Shown: positions 26,624 through 35,843, numbered from the stretch's first letter. The stretch: 64,000 nucleotides of DNA from Paenibacillus ihumii (GCF_001403875.1 NZ_LN884299.1:3100117-3164116); one strand, 5' to 3'. Numbers and translations: made by a program. The notes: generated by a model from the sequence alone, not told the origin.

Positions 26624-28954
26624 TCAGTCATTTAATTCAATGATCATTTTCTGAGCGCCCGCCTTCGGAATAATGCGCAGACCCATCGGCCCTTCTGATT
26701 GCGTGCCATCAATGATGGATTTTACTCCCGCTATCCCGCGCAGCACCAGCTCCCAAGCTTTGCCTTCCACACTGCTCGCTGTCACAGTAAGCGTACGTCC
26801 CTTCCGCTCGACACTGACTTTCAGCTCCAGCTCTGCCTTGGTGCTGTAAACCGATGTCTCCGCCGTCTGGCCATCCCCCAGCTCAAATAGATGCAGGGCC
26901 ACGCCGTCCGCATAATCATAGTCAGGGACCAGCTCATTGGCTCCTATCGCTACGAGGCTGCCCGGTCTGACCATCAGCGGCAGGCTGAAATAATCATGCT
27001 GCTCCTGAATCCAGCGCCCGCCTTCAATGACCTCTCCGCTTAAATAATTCGTCCAGCGTCCCTCCGGAAGATAATATTTCGCCGTACCCTCGCTGTTGAA
27101 GATCGGAGCGACCAGGAAGGAATCGCCGAGCATATATTGACGGTCCAGGGTATCGCAGGTCGGGTCTCCGGTAAATTCCAGCACCATAGAGCGCATTACG
27201 GGGACGCCCGTTCTTGTCGCTTCTACAGAGGTGCTGAACAGATAAGGCATTAGGGTAGCCTTCAGATGCGTAAAATGCCTCAGCACATCGCAGGCTTCCT
27301 CGTCAAACAGCCAAGGCACCCGATAGGACTGGCTTCCGTGAAGCCGGCTGTGCGTCGAGAGCAGGCCGAATGCCGTCCAGCGCTTGTACAAATCCGGGGT
27401 CGCCGTATTCTCAAAGCCGCCGATATCATGGCTCCAGAAGCTGAACCCGGACATTCCCAGCGACAAGCCGCCGCGCAGCGTCTCAGCCATAGAGACATAA
27501 GTGGCCGAGCAGTCTCCACCCCAGTGCACGGGATACTGCTGTCCCCCGGCCGTTGCCGAGCGGGCGAACAGCATGGCTTCGTTTTTGCCCCGGGTTTCCT
27601 CCAGCACTTCGAATACCGCTTTATTATACAGATGGGTATAATAGTTGTGCATTTTCACCGGATCCGAGCCGTCGAAATAGACGACATCGGTCGGAATGCG
27701 CTCGCCGAAGTCTGTCTTAAAGCAGTCGACGCCCATTTCCAGCAAAGCTTTAAGCTTATCCTTATACCAGCGTACGGCTGCCGGGTTCGTGAAATCGACC
27801 AGCCCCATGCCGCCCTGCCATCTGTCCCACTGCCATACATCGCCGTCCTTCGTTTTGACAAGATAGCCATGAGCCTTGCCCTCGTCGAACAAATAAGACT
27901 GCTGGGCAATATAGGAGTTAATCCATACGCATATTTTCAAGCCCTTGCTCTTGAGCCGCTTCAGCATGCTCTCCGGGTCAGGGAACACATCCTCATCCCA
28001 TTTGAAGTCGCACCAGTGGAACTCCTTCATCCAGAAGCAATCGAAATGGAACACATGGAGCGGGATATCGCGCTCGCTCATGCCGTCGATAAAGCTGGTT
28101 ACCGTACCCTCATCATAGCTCGTTGTAAAAGAGGTCGTCAGCCAGAGGCCGTAAGACCAGGCCGGAGGCAAAGCCGGTTTTCCCGTCAGCTTCGTATAGT
28201 TATCGAGGACTTCCTTTAAATTCGCTCCGCCGATAATATAATATTTTAACGTTTCGCCGGGCACGCTGAACTGTACCTTGGAGACGACTTCAGACGCTAT
28301 CTCGTAGGATACGCGTTCCGGGTGATCGACGAAGACGCCATAGCCGTAGTTAGACAAATAGAATGGTACATTTTTATAAGCTTGCTCGCTGCAGGTACCG
28401 CCGTCTTCATTCCACAGGTCGACAACCTGCCCGTTTTTCACAAAAGGGGTGAATCGTTCCCCGAGGCCATAGATATACTCCCCTACGCCGAGGTCAAGCT
28501 GCTCGCGCATATAGGTCGTTTGATCCGGCATTTTGATATGGCCCGGGCTTTTATATCCGCTGCCGGTCAGCCGTTTGCCGTCATACAGGAAATGCGTGCT
28601 CCAGCCTTCGTTTTTGTGAACCTCCACGCTGAGCCTTCCGCTCGTCAAGCTGGCGATATCCGCGCCGTTCTCGATCCGTACCTCGGCAGCGCCGTCAAGC
28701 AGCTTTTGAAACTCCGGCCCCTTCGGCAGGCGCCCGCCGTGATGCACCAGCTCCACGGCGATGACATCCGGCATCGGCGACGTATAATTAACGGTTAAAA
28801 TCGCCGTGTTCAGCGTATCTCCGCGCGTGATGATTTTTTTGCAGGAGGCCAGCACCGTAAGCTTATCCTCCGCCGTCCTGACACCTCGAACTTCTACTGG
28901 ATAGTTCAGTGTAACGCCTGGTCTGACATGCCAGTACCCATCCGTAAATTTCAT
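26624..28954 (-). CDS. yicI: Alpha-xylosidase, glycoside hydrolase family 31 (YicI-type)
   Basis: 776 residues, the size of E. coli YicI. N-terminal beta domain, then the catalytic barrel with nucleophile in CFKTDFGERIP (Asp415), acid/base in HWGGDCSATYVSMAE (Asp481), and the SGFSFWSHDIGGFE loop; E. coli YicI uses Asp416 and Asp482. No signal peptide, so cytoplasmic. It releases alpha-linked xylose from oligosaccharides such as isoprimeverose. Last gene of the LacI-regulated ABC operon, whose transporter would supply the substrate. ATG 28954 has GGAGG. Confidence 0.9.
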   Translation of the reverse strand: MKFTDGYWHVRPGVTLNYPVEVRGVRTAEDKLTVLASCKKIITRGDTLNTAILTVNYTSPMPDVIAVELVHHGGRLPKGPEFQKLLDGAAEVRIENGADIASLTSGRLSVEVHKNEGWSTHFLYDGKRLTGSGYKSPGHIKMPDQTTYMREQLDLGVGEYIYGLGERFTPFVKNGQVVDLWNEDGGTCSEQAYKNVPFYLSNYGYGVFVDHPERVSYEIASEVVSKVQFSVPGETLKYYIIGGANLKEVLDNYTKLTGKPALPPAWSYGLWLTTSFTTSYDEGTVTSFIDGMSERDIPLHVFHFDCFWMKEFHWCDFKWDEDVFPDPESMLKRLKSKGLKICVWINSYIAQQSYLFDEGKAHGYLVKTKDGDVWQWDRWQGGMGLVDFTNPAAVRWYKDKLKALLEMGVDCFKTDFGERIPTDVVYFDGSDPVKMHNYYTHLYNKAVFEVLEETRGKNEAMLFARSATAGGQQYPVHWGGDCSATYVSMAETLRGGLSLGMSGFSFWSHDIGGFENTATPDLYKRWTAFGLLSTHSRLHGSQSYRVPWLFDEEACDVLRHFTHLKATLMPYLFSTSVEATRTGVPVMRSMVLEFTGDPTCDTLDRQYMLGDSFLVAPIFNSEGTAKYYLPEGRWTNYLSGEVIEGGRWIQEQHDYFSLPLMVRPGSLVAIGANELVPDYDYADGVALHLFELGDGQTAETSVYSTKAELELKVSVERKGRTLTVTASSVEGKAWELVLRGIAGVKSIIDGTQSEGPMGLRIIPKAGAQKMIIELND

Positions 28955-28985
28955 CTCTCGTATCCTCCAATATGCTGTATATTTA

Positions 28986-29960
28986 TTAAAGCTGCTGCAG
29001 CTCGGGAACGATCTGCACCGGGGCTTGTCCCGTTAAGGCATGCACTAAATTTCTCGCGGCCGCGAAGGCCATATTCAGCCTCGTCTCGGCCGTAGCAGAG
29101 CCGATATGAGGCAGGGTGACCACATGATCCATTTGCAGCAGCGGATGATCCGCCGGAATCGGCTCGCGCTCATACACGTCCAGCCCGGCCCCGGCGATTT
29201 GCCCCTGCTGCAGCGCCTGGATCAATGCCGCCTCATCGACGTTCTCTCCGCGAGAGGCGTTGACAAATATGGCGTTGTTCTTCATCCGCTCAAACTGCGC
29301 CTTGCCCATAAGATGCTTCGTCTCCGGCGTAAGCGGCGTCATTAGAATTACATAATCCGAGGTGGCCAGCAGCTCATCCATAGAGCAATATCGGAGTCCA
29401 TAGCGTTCCTCCGCCTCGGGCTTGCGGCGCCGGTTATAATACACGACATCCATTTCAAAGCCCAGCGCCGCCCGGCGGGCGACGGCTTCGCCGATCCGTC
29501 CCATGCCGATAATGCCCAGCCGTTTGTGATGGACATCGAGCCCATACAGCTCGGCATCCATTCCTCGCACCCAGCCGCCTTCCTTGACAAGCCGATCCAG
29601 AGCGGTCACTCTGCGCGCCGCCGCCAGCAGCAGGGCCATCGCCAGATCCGCCACCGTCTCGTCCAGCACGTAAGGAGTATGGGTGGCCACCAGCTTGCGC
29701 TCCTTCAGCGCCTGCAGATTCAGATTGTTGTAGCCGGCCGATAGATTGCTGATGACACGGAGACGCGATCCTGCTTCCAGCACCGCTTGCCCAATTGGGG
29801 TTCCTGTGACAAGCAGGCCTTCCGCATCCCCGATCTCCTTCGCCAGACGCTCTTCGGTAATATCTTCCGGCCCCTGCCAATACCGGCATTCTCCATGCTC
29901 CTCCAAATAAGCGGCCACGGGCTCCGGCAAATCCCTTGCAATATAAATCCGCGGTTTCAT
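28986..29960 (-). CDS. D-2-hydroxyacid dehydrogenase (glyoxylate/gluconate reductase type)
   Basis: 324 residues. Rossmann motif GIIGMGRIGEAVARR, catalytic Arg in VNASRGENVDEAAL, Glu in DVYEREPIP and His in LPHIGSATAETR: the complete D-isomer 2-hydroxyacid dehydrogenase set, nearest in pattern to GyaR/GhrB enzymes that reduce glyoxylate, hydroxypyruvate or 2-ketogluconate. It lies between the ABC permeases and the alpha-xylosidase, so the sugar taken up may yield a keto acid. ATG 29960 follows AGGAGGAG. Confidence 0.85.
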   Translation of the reverse strand: MKPRIYIARDLPEPVAAYLEEHGECRYWQGPEDITEERLAKEIGDAEGLLVTGTPIGQAVLEAGSRLRVISNLSAGYNNLNLQALKERKLVATHTPYVLDETVADLAMALLLAAARRVTALDRLVKEGGWVRGMDAELYGLDVHHKRLGIIGMGRIGEAVARRAALGFEMDVVYYNRRRKPEAEERYGLRYCSMDELLATSDYVILMTPLTPETKHLMGKAQFERMKNNAIFVNASRGENVDEAALIQALQQGQIAGAGLDVYEREPIPADHPLLQMDHVVTLPHIGSATAETRLNMAFAAARNLVHALTGQAPVQIVPELQQL

Positions 29961-30008
29961 CCCAGCTCCTCCTGTCTCTTCGTTGTTCGTCAGCCTCGCT
30001 CCGCTAGA

Positions 30009-30842
30009 TCAATCCTTCATAGAGCCAGCTGTAATCCCGCCGACCACGTATTTTTGCATGGAGATAAATATCACGATGATCGGCAGCGCCGCAATGGTCG
30101 CAACCGCCATCAGGTTGTTCCACTCCGTGCCGTATTGGCCGATAAACCGATACAGCCCCAGCGTCAGCGGCCGAACCGAGTTGCTGGTCGTCAATGTCAA
30201 CGCGAAGATGAAATCCCCCCAGCCGAACAGGAAGCAAAAGACGGCCACCGTCATAAGCCCGGGCATAACCAGCGGCAAAATGATTTTCGTAAATGAGGAA
30301 AATTTATTGCAGCCATCGATCATCGCGGCTTCCTCAAGCCCGCCCGGCAGCGCCAGAAAGAATGGACGCAGCGTAATAATGGCAAACGGCAGGGAATGGA
30401 TGAGATCCGCAAAGATCAATCCGGCAAAATTATCGATCAATTGCACCTTGGAGAACATAATGTACAGCGGCATCGCCATCATAATGCCGGGGAGCATCTG
30501 AATCGACAGCACTGAAATCATCATGAGTCCTTTGCCCTTAATCGGGAGCCGTGCCAGCGCATATGCAGCCGGGATCGCCAGCAGCAGCGACAGAACCATC
30601 GTCCCTAGCGCGATAATAAAGCTGTTGCCGATGTAGCCGATCATGTCCTGATTGCGAACAAAGTTGTTGATATAAGACTCGAACGTGGCACCTACGGGAA
30701 AAATATGCGGCGGATTGTGATAAAGCTCCGTTACCGGGGTAATTGACGTTTTTACCATCCAATATACCGGGAAAAGAAACACGACCATAATCAGAATGCC
30801 GATGAAGGTCGAACCGCCCATTCGCCATCTCGAATTCGTCAT
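30009..30842 (-). CDS. Carbohydrate ABC transporter permease (MalG-like)
   Basis: 277 residues, six transmembrane helices, with the ATPase-coupling EAA loop EEAAMIDGCNKFSSFTKIILP. The MalG-type C-terminal end (QKYVVGGITAGSMKD) is intact. It overlaps the MalF-like permease at the shared base 30842 and belongs to the LacI-controlled operon. The operon has no ATPase; in Firmicutes a shared MsmK-type ATPase from elsewhere usually serves. Confidence 0.88.
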   Translation of the reverse strand: MTNSRWRMGGSTFIGILIMVVFLFPVYWMVKTSITPVTELYHNPPHIFPVGATFESYINNFVRNQDMIGYIGNSFIIALGTMVLSLLLAIPAAYALARLPIKGKGLMMISVLSIQMLPGIMMAMPLYIMFSKVQLIDNFAGLIFADLIHSLPFAIITLRPFFLALPGGLEEAAMIDGCNKFSSFTKIILPLVMPGLMTVAVFCFLFGWGDFIFALTLTTSNSVRPLTLGLYRFIGQYGTEWNNLMAVATIAALPIIVIFISMQKYVVGGITAGSMKD

Positions 30843-31771
30843 TAGTGGACCTCCTCCTTGCTCGACATTCTCAAATATCCGATCGATATGACGATTAGAA
30901 TCAGGAACATAATCATGGATACTGAGGCGCCCTGACTGAATTCCAGCGTCGTAAAGGACAACTGATAGGCGTAGATCGGCAGCACTGTCGAAGAGTTCAC
31001 CGGTCCGCCCGCGGTCATGATAAAGATGAGATCGAATACTTTAAACGTATTGATGATGCCCAGGATCATCAGTACAAGAATCGTCGGGCGCATCAGCGGC
31101 AGGGTAATATGCCGAAATTGCACCAAGCGGTTCGCCCCGTCCAGCTTGGCAGCCTCGTACAGATGCTCGGGCAGACCTTGCAGCCCGGACAATAGAATAA
31201 TCATATTAAACGGAATCCCGATCCAAATGTTGGCCACGACCGTGCTTAGCAGAGCCGTGCTGCCTTCGCTCAGCCAGTTGATTGGCTGGTCGATGATTCC
31301 CAAGGTTTGCAGGAAATAATTGATGACGCCGAAATCGCCGGACATCATCCATTGAAAGATCGTCCCGCTAATAACGACCGGCAGCATCCAGGCCAGCAGC
31401 ATCAGCGAGCGGAACAGATTGCGTCCCGGGAATTTCTGATTAAAGAACAATGCCAGCGCGAAGCCGAGCGTAAATTGGAAAAAGATACTGAGCACCGTGA
31501 ACACGGCGGAATTTTGCAGCGCGGTGTAAAACACCGGGTCCTTCAACGATTTCACGTAATTGGATAATCCGATAAAATCATGCTTGCCGCTTAGGTTATA
31601 CACGTTGACGTTCTGGAAGCTCAACATGAGATTATAAAGCAGCGGAAAACCGATAAATACGATCATAAAGATGAGAGCCGGTACGACAAACAAATAATTG
31701 TTCCAGGATGAGAACCATTTGGCTCCGCGGGATTGTCCTCTATTCCCGTTTACGGCTGATTTATGGGACAT
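30842..31771 (-). CDS. Carbohydrate ABC transporter permease (MalF-like)
   Basis: 309 residues, six transmembrane helices; EAA loop LYEAAKLDGANRLVQFRHITLP, and family pattern PALIFMIVFIGFPLLYNLMLSF in the first helix (partly quoted). Membrane partner of the MalG-like protein; together they move a sugar bound by the lipoprotein encoded upstream. A strong intergenic hairpin separates it from the binding-protein gene. Confidence 0.88.
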   Translation of the reverse strand: MSHKSAVNGNRGQSRGAKWFSSWNNYLFVVPALIFMIVFIGFPLLYNLMLSFQNVNVYNLSGKHDFIGLSNYVKSLKDPVFYTALQNSAVFTVLSIFFQFTLGFALALFFNQKFPGRNLFRSLMLLAWMLPVVISGTIFQWMMSGDFGVINYFLQTLGIIDQPINWLSEGSTALLSTVVANIWIGIPFNMIILLSGLQGLPEHLYEAAKLDGANRLVQFRHITLPLMRPTILVLMILGIINTFKVFDLIFIMTAGGPVNSSTVLPIYAYQLSFTTLEFSQGASVSMIMFLILIVISIGYLRMSSKEEVH

Positions 31772-31796
31772 AACTTCTCCCCCTATTTGCTGTGTA

Positions 31797-31818
31797 TGGG
31801 GATGCAGCGCAGCATCCC
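31797..31818 (-). other. Intergenic mRNA hairpin between binding-protein and permease genes
   Basis: Perfect stem GGGGATGC / GCATCCCC with a 6-base self-complementary loop, no T-run after it. Such hairpins after binding-protein genes usually protect or partly terminate the upstream message, so that binding protein outnumbers permease. Confidence 0.55.
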
Positions 31819-31882
31819 CCTTGCTGATTGACTATCGTTATAGTTATGGTTCCTGTATACCTCTGCCTGCTTAGGATTCAGC

Positions 31883-33142
31883 CTATTTCTTGACAAGCGG
31901 CTCGATCTTCGCGCCTGCCTCCTTCACGGCTTGCTCCGGCGTTTTGCTTCCGGTAATAACCTCCTGCAGCATAATTTGAATCGCCTCGGAGATTTTCGGA
32001 TATTCCGGCCCATAGGCTCTCGCCCTAGCGACTTCCATCGCATCGGCGAACACCTTCAGTTCCGCGTCATCCTGCCAGAAGGGATCCTGCAGCAGATCGG
32101 AGCGGCTTGGCAGACGCCCGGCTGCCTGATCAAACGCTTTCAATCGTTCCGGCTCGTTAGCGAATTTAATAATGTCGAATGCGATATCTTTATTTTTGGA
32201 AGCCTTCGTAATCGCCCAGTTTTCTCCGCCAAGGATCGTGCCGCCCTGCTTATTCACCGGCAGCTCTACAACGCCCCAATTGACTTTTCCTTCTTTTCTC
32301 AGCAGCGGAATTTGCCAAGTACCGTTGATCATCATCGCTACCTTGCCTGTAGAGAACTGCACTACTGTATCGGACTGCTTCTGATTAATGATCTCCTTGG
32401 ACATGTAGCCATTCTTCACCAAATCCTGCACCAGCGTTGCCGCTTCAATCGTGCCCGCACTATCGAAGTTATCGATGTCTGCACCTGCTTGATACATCAG
32501 AGGCAGGAATTGGAATGTGCCCTCTTCGGTTTTCACCGCAGTCATGGACAGACCGTAAACATCACTCGTCGTCAGCTGCTTAGCTGCTTCTTTTAACTCC
32601 TCCCAATTGGTAGGCGGGGCAATTCCCTTGGCTTCCAGCATATCCTTGTTGTAATAGAGCGCCAGATTATTGCTGCCGATCGGCACGCCATAGTTCTTGC
32701 CTTCATACATCGTCGAGGACCATGGTCCTTCGTAATACTTGTCGGCCTCTCCCCACGCCTTGATCTCATCCGTCAAATCCGCCAATATCCCAGCGGCGGC
32801 AAAAGCCTGATGGTCCGGGTTGTCCAGCCAGACGATATCCGGCATTTGATTGCCGACGGAGCCGAGGAGCAGCTTGTTCTTAATATCCGCAAACGAAATA
32901 TAAGTTCGTTCGATCTTCACATTCGGATAGGCCGCCTCGTAGTCGGCGATAATCGTCTGTATTGCGCCCTGAGTCGCTTCACTCGTCATCGAATCCCACC
33001 ATTGAATGACGACCTTATCGCCATCCTTGCCCGAGTTCGGCGAGGAGCCCGACGTTCCCGACTCGGTGCTCGGTGCGCAAGCCGTCAGCAATATGGCGAA
33101 CGCGACCAAAGCCGCCATGAGAGCCCTTACATTCTTAAACAT
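31883..33142 (-). CDS. Sugar ABC transporter substrate-binding lipoprotein
   Basis: 419 residues from ATG 33142, seven bases after AGGGGG. Lipobox LLTAC, then a family-1 extracellular binding protein (VIQWWDSMTSEATQGAI, MPDIVWLDNPDHQAFA, YGVPIGSNNLALYYNKDML, KVAMMINGTWQIPLL). First structural gene of the operon with two permeases, hydroxyacid dehydrogenase and alpha-xylosidase, so an alpha-xylosylated oligosaccharide is the likely ligand. An upstream in-frame start at 33160 overlaps the ribosome site. Confidence 0.88.
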   Translation of the reverse strand: MFKNVRALMAALVAFAILLTACAPSTESGTSGSSPNSGKDGDKVVIQWWDSMTSEATQGAIQTIIADYEAAYPNVKIERTYISFADIKNKLLLGSVGNQMPDIVWLDNPDHQAFAAAGILADLTDEIKAWGEADKYYEGPWSSTMYEGKNYGVPIGSNNLALYYNKDMLEAKGIAPPTNWEELKEAAKQLTTSDVYGLSMTAVKTEEGTFQFLPLMYQAGADIDNFDSAGTIEAATLVQDLVKNGYMSKEIINQKQSDTVVQFSTGKVAMMINGTWQIPLLRKEGKVNWGVVELPVNKQGGTILGGENWAITKASKNKDIAFDIIKFANEPERLKAFDQAAGRLPSRSDLLQDPFWQDDAELKVFADAMEVARARAYGPEYPKISEAIQIMLQEVITGSKTPEQAVKEAGAKIEPLVKK

Positions 33143-33253
33143 ATACATTCCCCCTAGCAAATTTTTTTATATTTGCATGCACTGCCGCTTTATCGAAACA
33201 TAAAACGGAGGCAGTAATGCCTTTACCCGGGATTACATCAGAATCAAGTGCAT

Positions 33254-33277
33254 AAATTGATGTGCGCACATCAATTT
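33254..33277. promoter_or_regulatory. Perfect 24-bp palindromic operator, probably for the LacI regulator
   Basis: Each half is AAATTGATGTGC and its exact reverse complement follows, centred on GCGC. LacI-family operators are palindromes with a central CG, which this has. A wider inverted pair (TTACATCA at 33233-33240 and TGATGTAA at 33278-33285) surrounds it. It lies between the lacI-type gene and the transporter operon, about 110 bases before the binding-protein start. Confidence 0.65.
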
Positions 33278-33314
33278 TGATGTAAAAAAAGCGCTGTACT
33301 ACACTTAACGCTAT

Positions 33315-34349
33315 TTAAATGTAATAAAGCGCATTTTCTTTGGTCACCAGCTCCAGCTTGGTGATGTTCTCCTTAAATCCAACCTTTTGCCCATTGACCA
33401 GGTAATCAAACATGGACTTCACGGTGAGATACCCCTGGTTGACGGGATCCTGGCAGATCGTGGCCGTAATGATGCCTCGTTCCATATACATCTGCGTCTC
33501 CTCGGTCATATCATGGCCGATCAGAATCGGCTTATGGTCAAGACCCAGCCCTTCCAGATGCTTAGCGACCACATCCAGCCTTGCACTGGACACGTAAACA
33601 CCGTCGACCTCGCGGAAATAATCGGCAAATGCCTCGGGCGAATCGTAATCCTCCTGCCTCAGCCTTAGAGGGCCGACCAGTTCGATATGATCGTATTCGT
33701 CGACGACTTCCCGGAACCCGGTAATTTTCTGCTGCATTTGAAAATTGGTATACGACATGACCAGGCCAATCCGGGTCTTCTGCCCGAGAAACTTGCAAAG
33801 CACGTCGGCGGCCAGCCGCCCGGCAATGCGGTAATCGCATCCGACATAGTACAGCCGCTTGCTCAGGGGCGAATCGCTGTTAAAAGTGCAGATCGTAATC
33901 CCCTTGTCCACCCCGCGGTCGATAAGCTCAGCCATCTCCAGCGGATCATTCGGCGACAAGGCGATCGCATCATACTTGCCCGAATCAATGAGCTGCTGAA
34001 CCAGCTGCTTCTGCGGCTCCAAATCATATCCTTCAGAACGAAAGACGCTGACCGAAAGACCATAATCACGGAATTCATCAATCGCAATCTGAATCCCCTT
34101 CTCTACCTGCTTCCAGAAATATTCCGGATGCTCCGGAAACACGATCGCCATGGAAAAATCATTCATCCGAGCCAGAAAACTCGCCGACTTGTTGGGCATA
34201 TAGTTGAGCTCTTTGATTTTCTCCATAACTTTCTCATAGGTTTCACGCTTCACGTTCCCCCTATTGTTCAGCACCCGGTCCAATGTTGCAGGAGAGACGC
34301 CAATTTCCTTGGCAAACTCTTTAATCGTCAATCTCCTACCCTGATTCAT
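33315..34349 (-). CDS. LacI-family transcriptional regulator
   Basis: 344 residues: N-terminal helix-turn-helix TIKEFAKEIGVSPATLDRVL with hinge helix (NYMPNKSASFLARM), then a periplasmic-binding-protein-like effector domain (VFRSEGYDLEPQKQLVQQL, IALSPNDPLEMAELI, GITICTFNSDSP, VYVSSARLDVVAKHL). Its effector domain resembles the RbsB-like group. Encoded directly upstream of the ABC operon with the 24-bp palindrome between them. Its promoter carries a cre site. Confidence 0.9.
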   Translation of the reverse strand: MNQGRRLTIKEFAKEIGVSPATLDRVLNNRGNVKRETYEKVMEKIKELNYMPNKSASFLARMNDFSMAIVFPEHPEYFWKQVEKGIQIAIDEFRDYGLSVSVFRSEGYDLEPQKQLVQQLIDSGKYDAIALSPNDPLEMAELIDRGVDKGITICTFNSDSPLSKRLYYVGCDYRIAGRLAADVLCKFLGQKTRIGLVMSYTNFQMQQKITGFREVVDEYDHIELVGPLRLRQEDYDSPEAFADYFREVDGVYVSSARLDVVAKHLEGLGLDHKPILIGHDMTEETQMYMERGIITATICQDPVNQGYLTVKSMFDYLVNGQKVGFKENITKLELVTKENALYYI

Positions 34350-34396
34350 GGCTTTTCCCTCTGTCTAAACATAATTTCAAACCTTGTAATGATCAA

Positions 34397-34433
34397 ATCA
34401 TATCAATCCCAAAGAATCTTGTCAACGTTTTCA
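34397..34433 (-). promoter_or_regulatory. Sigma-A promoter of the lacI-type gene with overlapping cre site
   Basis: On the minus strand: TTGACA (34425-34420), 17 bases, TATGAT (34402-34397), about 47 bases before the start codon. The 14-mer TGAAAACGTTGACA (34433-34420) fits the CcpA-binding consensus TGWAANCGNTNWCA at every position and covers the -35 box. Carbon catabolite repression of the regulator gene is the likely result. Confidence 0.75.
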
Positions 34434-34928
34434 TGATGCTTTTTCGATTTTTTTTGATTTGCGAACATCATTTTGTTGTTTATACCTGAATTACGGAGTT
34501 ACTGTCCGCTGGCTCCTGAAGTTATTGATTTAATGAACTACTATCTGCTAGTTTTGCATCACCTAAAAACCTAAATGCTTAATACCTATATGTAAACATA
34601 CAAACATATAAACCTACATTATTATAAACCTTACATTCTTATATACTTGCAATCCTGACTGCAGACTGTAGCTGCAAACTTACCAGTTTCCAATCTTGCA
34701 ATCTTGCTTTCTTGCAGCCTTGCAGTCTTGCAACCGTACTAACCTGCCAACCTGCACCCTATCCATAACTTACCTCCCCATTTTCTTTAGCAGGCATGAT
34801 AGAATGGGTTTGTGACAAATTACAAATTTGTAACTATTGTCATTGTAGTTAATGTCGCATTCGTATTTCTGTCTTTTAAGCTTCAAGTTTTCTAAAACCT
34901 ACCTGAATGATGTGGAGGGAACCTGACT
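34434..34928. other. Gene-free, low-complexity intergenic stretch
   Basis: No supported reading frame. The left part is AT-rich with recurrent AACCTA/AACATA words; the centre has octamer repeats (34694-34733), the right part AACCTGC doublets and a perfect 14-bp palindrome TTACAAATTTGTAA (34820-34833). The latter is about 95 bases before the CAP-domain gene and may belong to its promoter region. Confidence 0.6.
34694..34733. repeat. Five tandem 8-bp repeats (TCTTGCAA type)
   Basis: Consecutive octamers TCTTGCAA, TCTTGCTT, TCTTGCAG, CCTTGCAG, TCTTGCAA with no spacer. Related words (ACTTGCAA at about 34645, AACCTGC twice at 34741-34754) flank the block. No gene encodes it. Confidence 0.85.
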
Positions 34929-35720
34929 ATGAATAACAAACATTTCAAAGCAATATTAACTGGAAGCATGGCCACCGCCGTATTAGCTGCGGGCATCGTG
35001 CTGCCGCAGGCAGGCAAAGCTGAAGCCGCTGCAGCGCCGAGCAATAACTGGCATAAGCAGGCTCAGCAGGTTTGGATCCAATGGAGCTGGAATGGTTCTT
35101 TTGGCAATCTGGATTGGTACAAACTGCTGCAGCCAACACCAGGGGAGCAAACATGGACTCCTGAGAAGCCACAAACCGAAGCGCCATCGGCTCCAAATCA
35201 AAAGCCGACGGCACCAAGTCAAAAGCCATCAGCTGGAACGGATGGATCTGCCGGGAAGGATGCCGCTGCAAAACCGACTGCGCCGGCAACACCAACAGCT
35301 CCTACGGCACCAAGCAAGGAGAATGGAAGTACAGCCGGGCAGACCGATGCTGCTTCTTTTGCCGCACAAGTAGTTGATCTGGTTAACAAAGAGCGGAGCA
35401 AAGCAGGCCTGAAGCCGCTTGCGACGCAAGCCAATCTCACGAAAGTGGCTGCTGCCAAAGCAGCGGATATGCGCCAAAATGGATATTTTGACCACCAATC
35501 GCCTACGTACGGCTCTCCATTCGATATGATGAAGCAGTTTGGCGTTACCTATAGCTATGCGGGCGAAAACATCGCAAAAGGACAGCGTACTCCTTCCGAG
35601 GTTATGAATGCTTGGATGAATAGCGAAGGCCATCGTCAAAACATTATGAACGCAAACTTTACCCACATCGGCGTTGCCTATGACAACGGCTATTGGGTCC
35701 AAGAATTCATTGGAAAATAA
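34929..35720 (+). CDS. Secreted CAP/SCP-domain protein (YkwD-like)
   Basis: 263 residues. Signal peptide ending AGKAEAAAA (cleavage near 34), a Trp-rich segment (QVWIQWSWNGSFGNLDWYKLL), a Pro/Ala/Lys/Gln linker (about 70-135), and a CAP domain (140-263): VVDLVNKERSKAGLKPL, MRQNGYFDHQSPTYGS, YAGENIAKGQ, and the closing HRQNIMNANFTHIGVAY. Bacterial CAP proteins are secreted; the YkwD group is often sporulation-linked, but the molecular role is unknown. A GGAGGGAA site precedes ATG 34929. Confidence 0.88.
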   Translation: MNNKHFKAILTGSMATAVLAAGIVLPQAGKAEAAAAPSNNWHKQAQQVWIQWSWNGSFGNLDWYKLLQPTPGEQTWTPEKPQTEAPSAPNQKPTAPSQKPSAGTDGSAGKDAAAKPTAPATPTAPTAPSKENGSTAGQTDAASFAAQVVDLVNKERSKAGLKPLATQANLTKVAAAKAADMRQNGYFDHQSPTYGSPFDMMKQFGVTYSYAGENIAKGQRTPSEVMNAWMNSEGHRQNIMNANFTHIGVAYDNGYWVQEFIGK

Positions 35721-35810
35721 TCCAATCTATATTAGATGAACCATAGATTTTACCGGTAAATTATCCGGATGAAATGTTCTTTCGAAATTGTGTACAAAAC
35801 CATAATGCTA

Positions 35811-35843
35811 GGCGCCCTGCGAACATGTTCGGGGGCGCTTTCG
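35811..35843 (+). terminator. Probable terminator of the CAP-domain gene
   Basis: GGCGCCC and GGGGGCGC arms about 13 bases apart, followed by TTT, 90 bases after the stop. The loop itself contains the palindrome GAACATGTTC. The T-run is short. Confidence 0.55.

Noticed and set aside
27266..28219. Long plus-strand open frame (317 codons) opposite the alpha-xylosidase gene
   Set aside because: No ribosome site, no recognisable domain, and it lies wholly antisense to a gene with intact catalytic residues; high-GC antisense frames of this size are common.
34694..34733. CRISPR-like array
   Set aside because: The repeat unit is 8 bp with no spacers and no cas genes nearby; a simple tandem repeat fits better.
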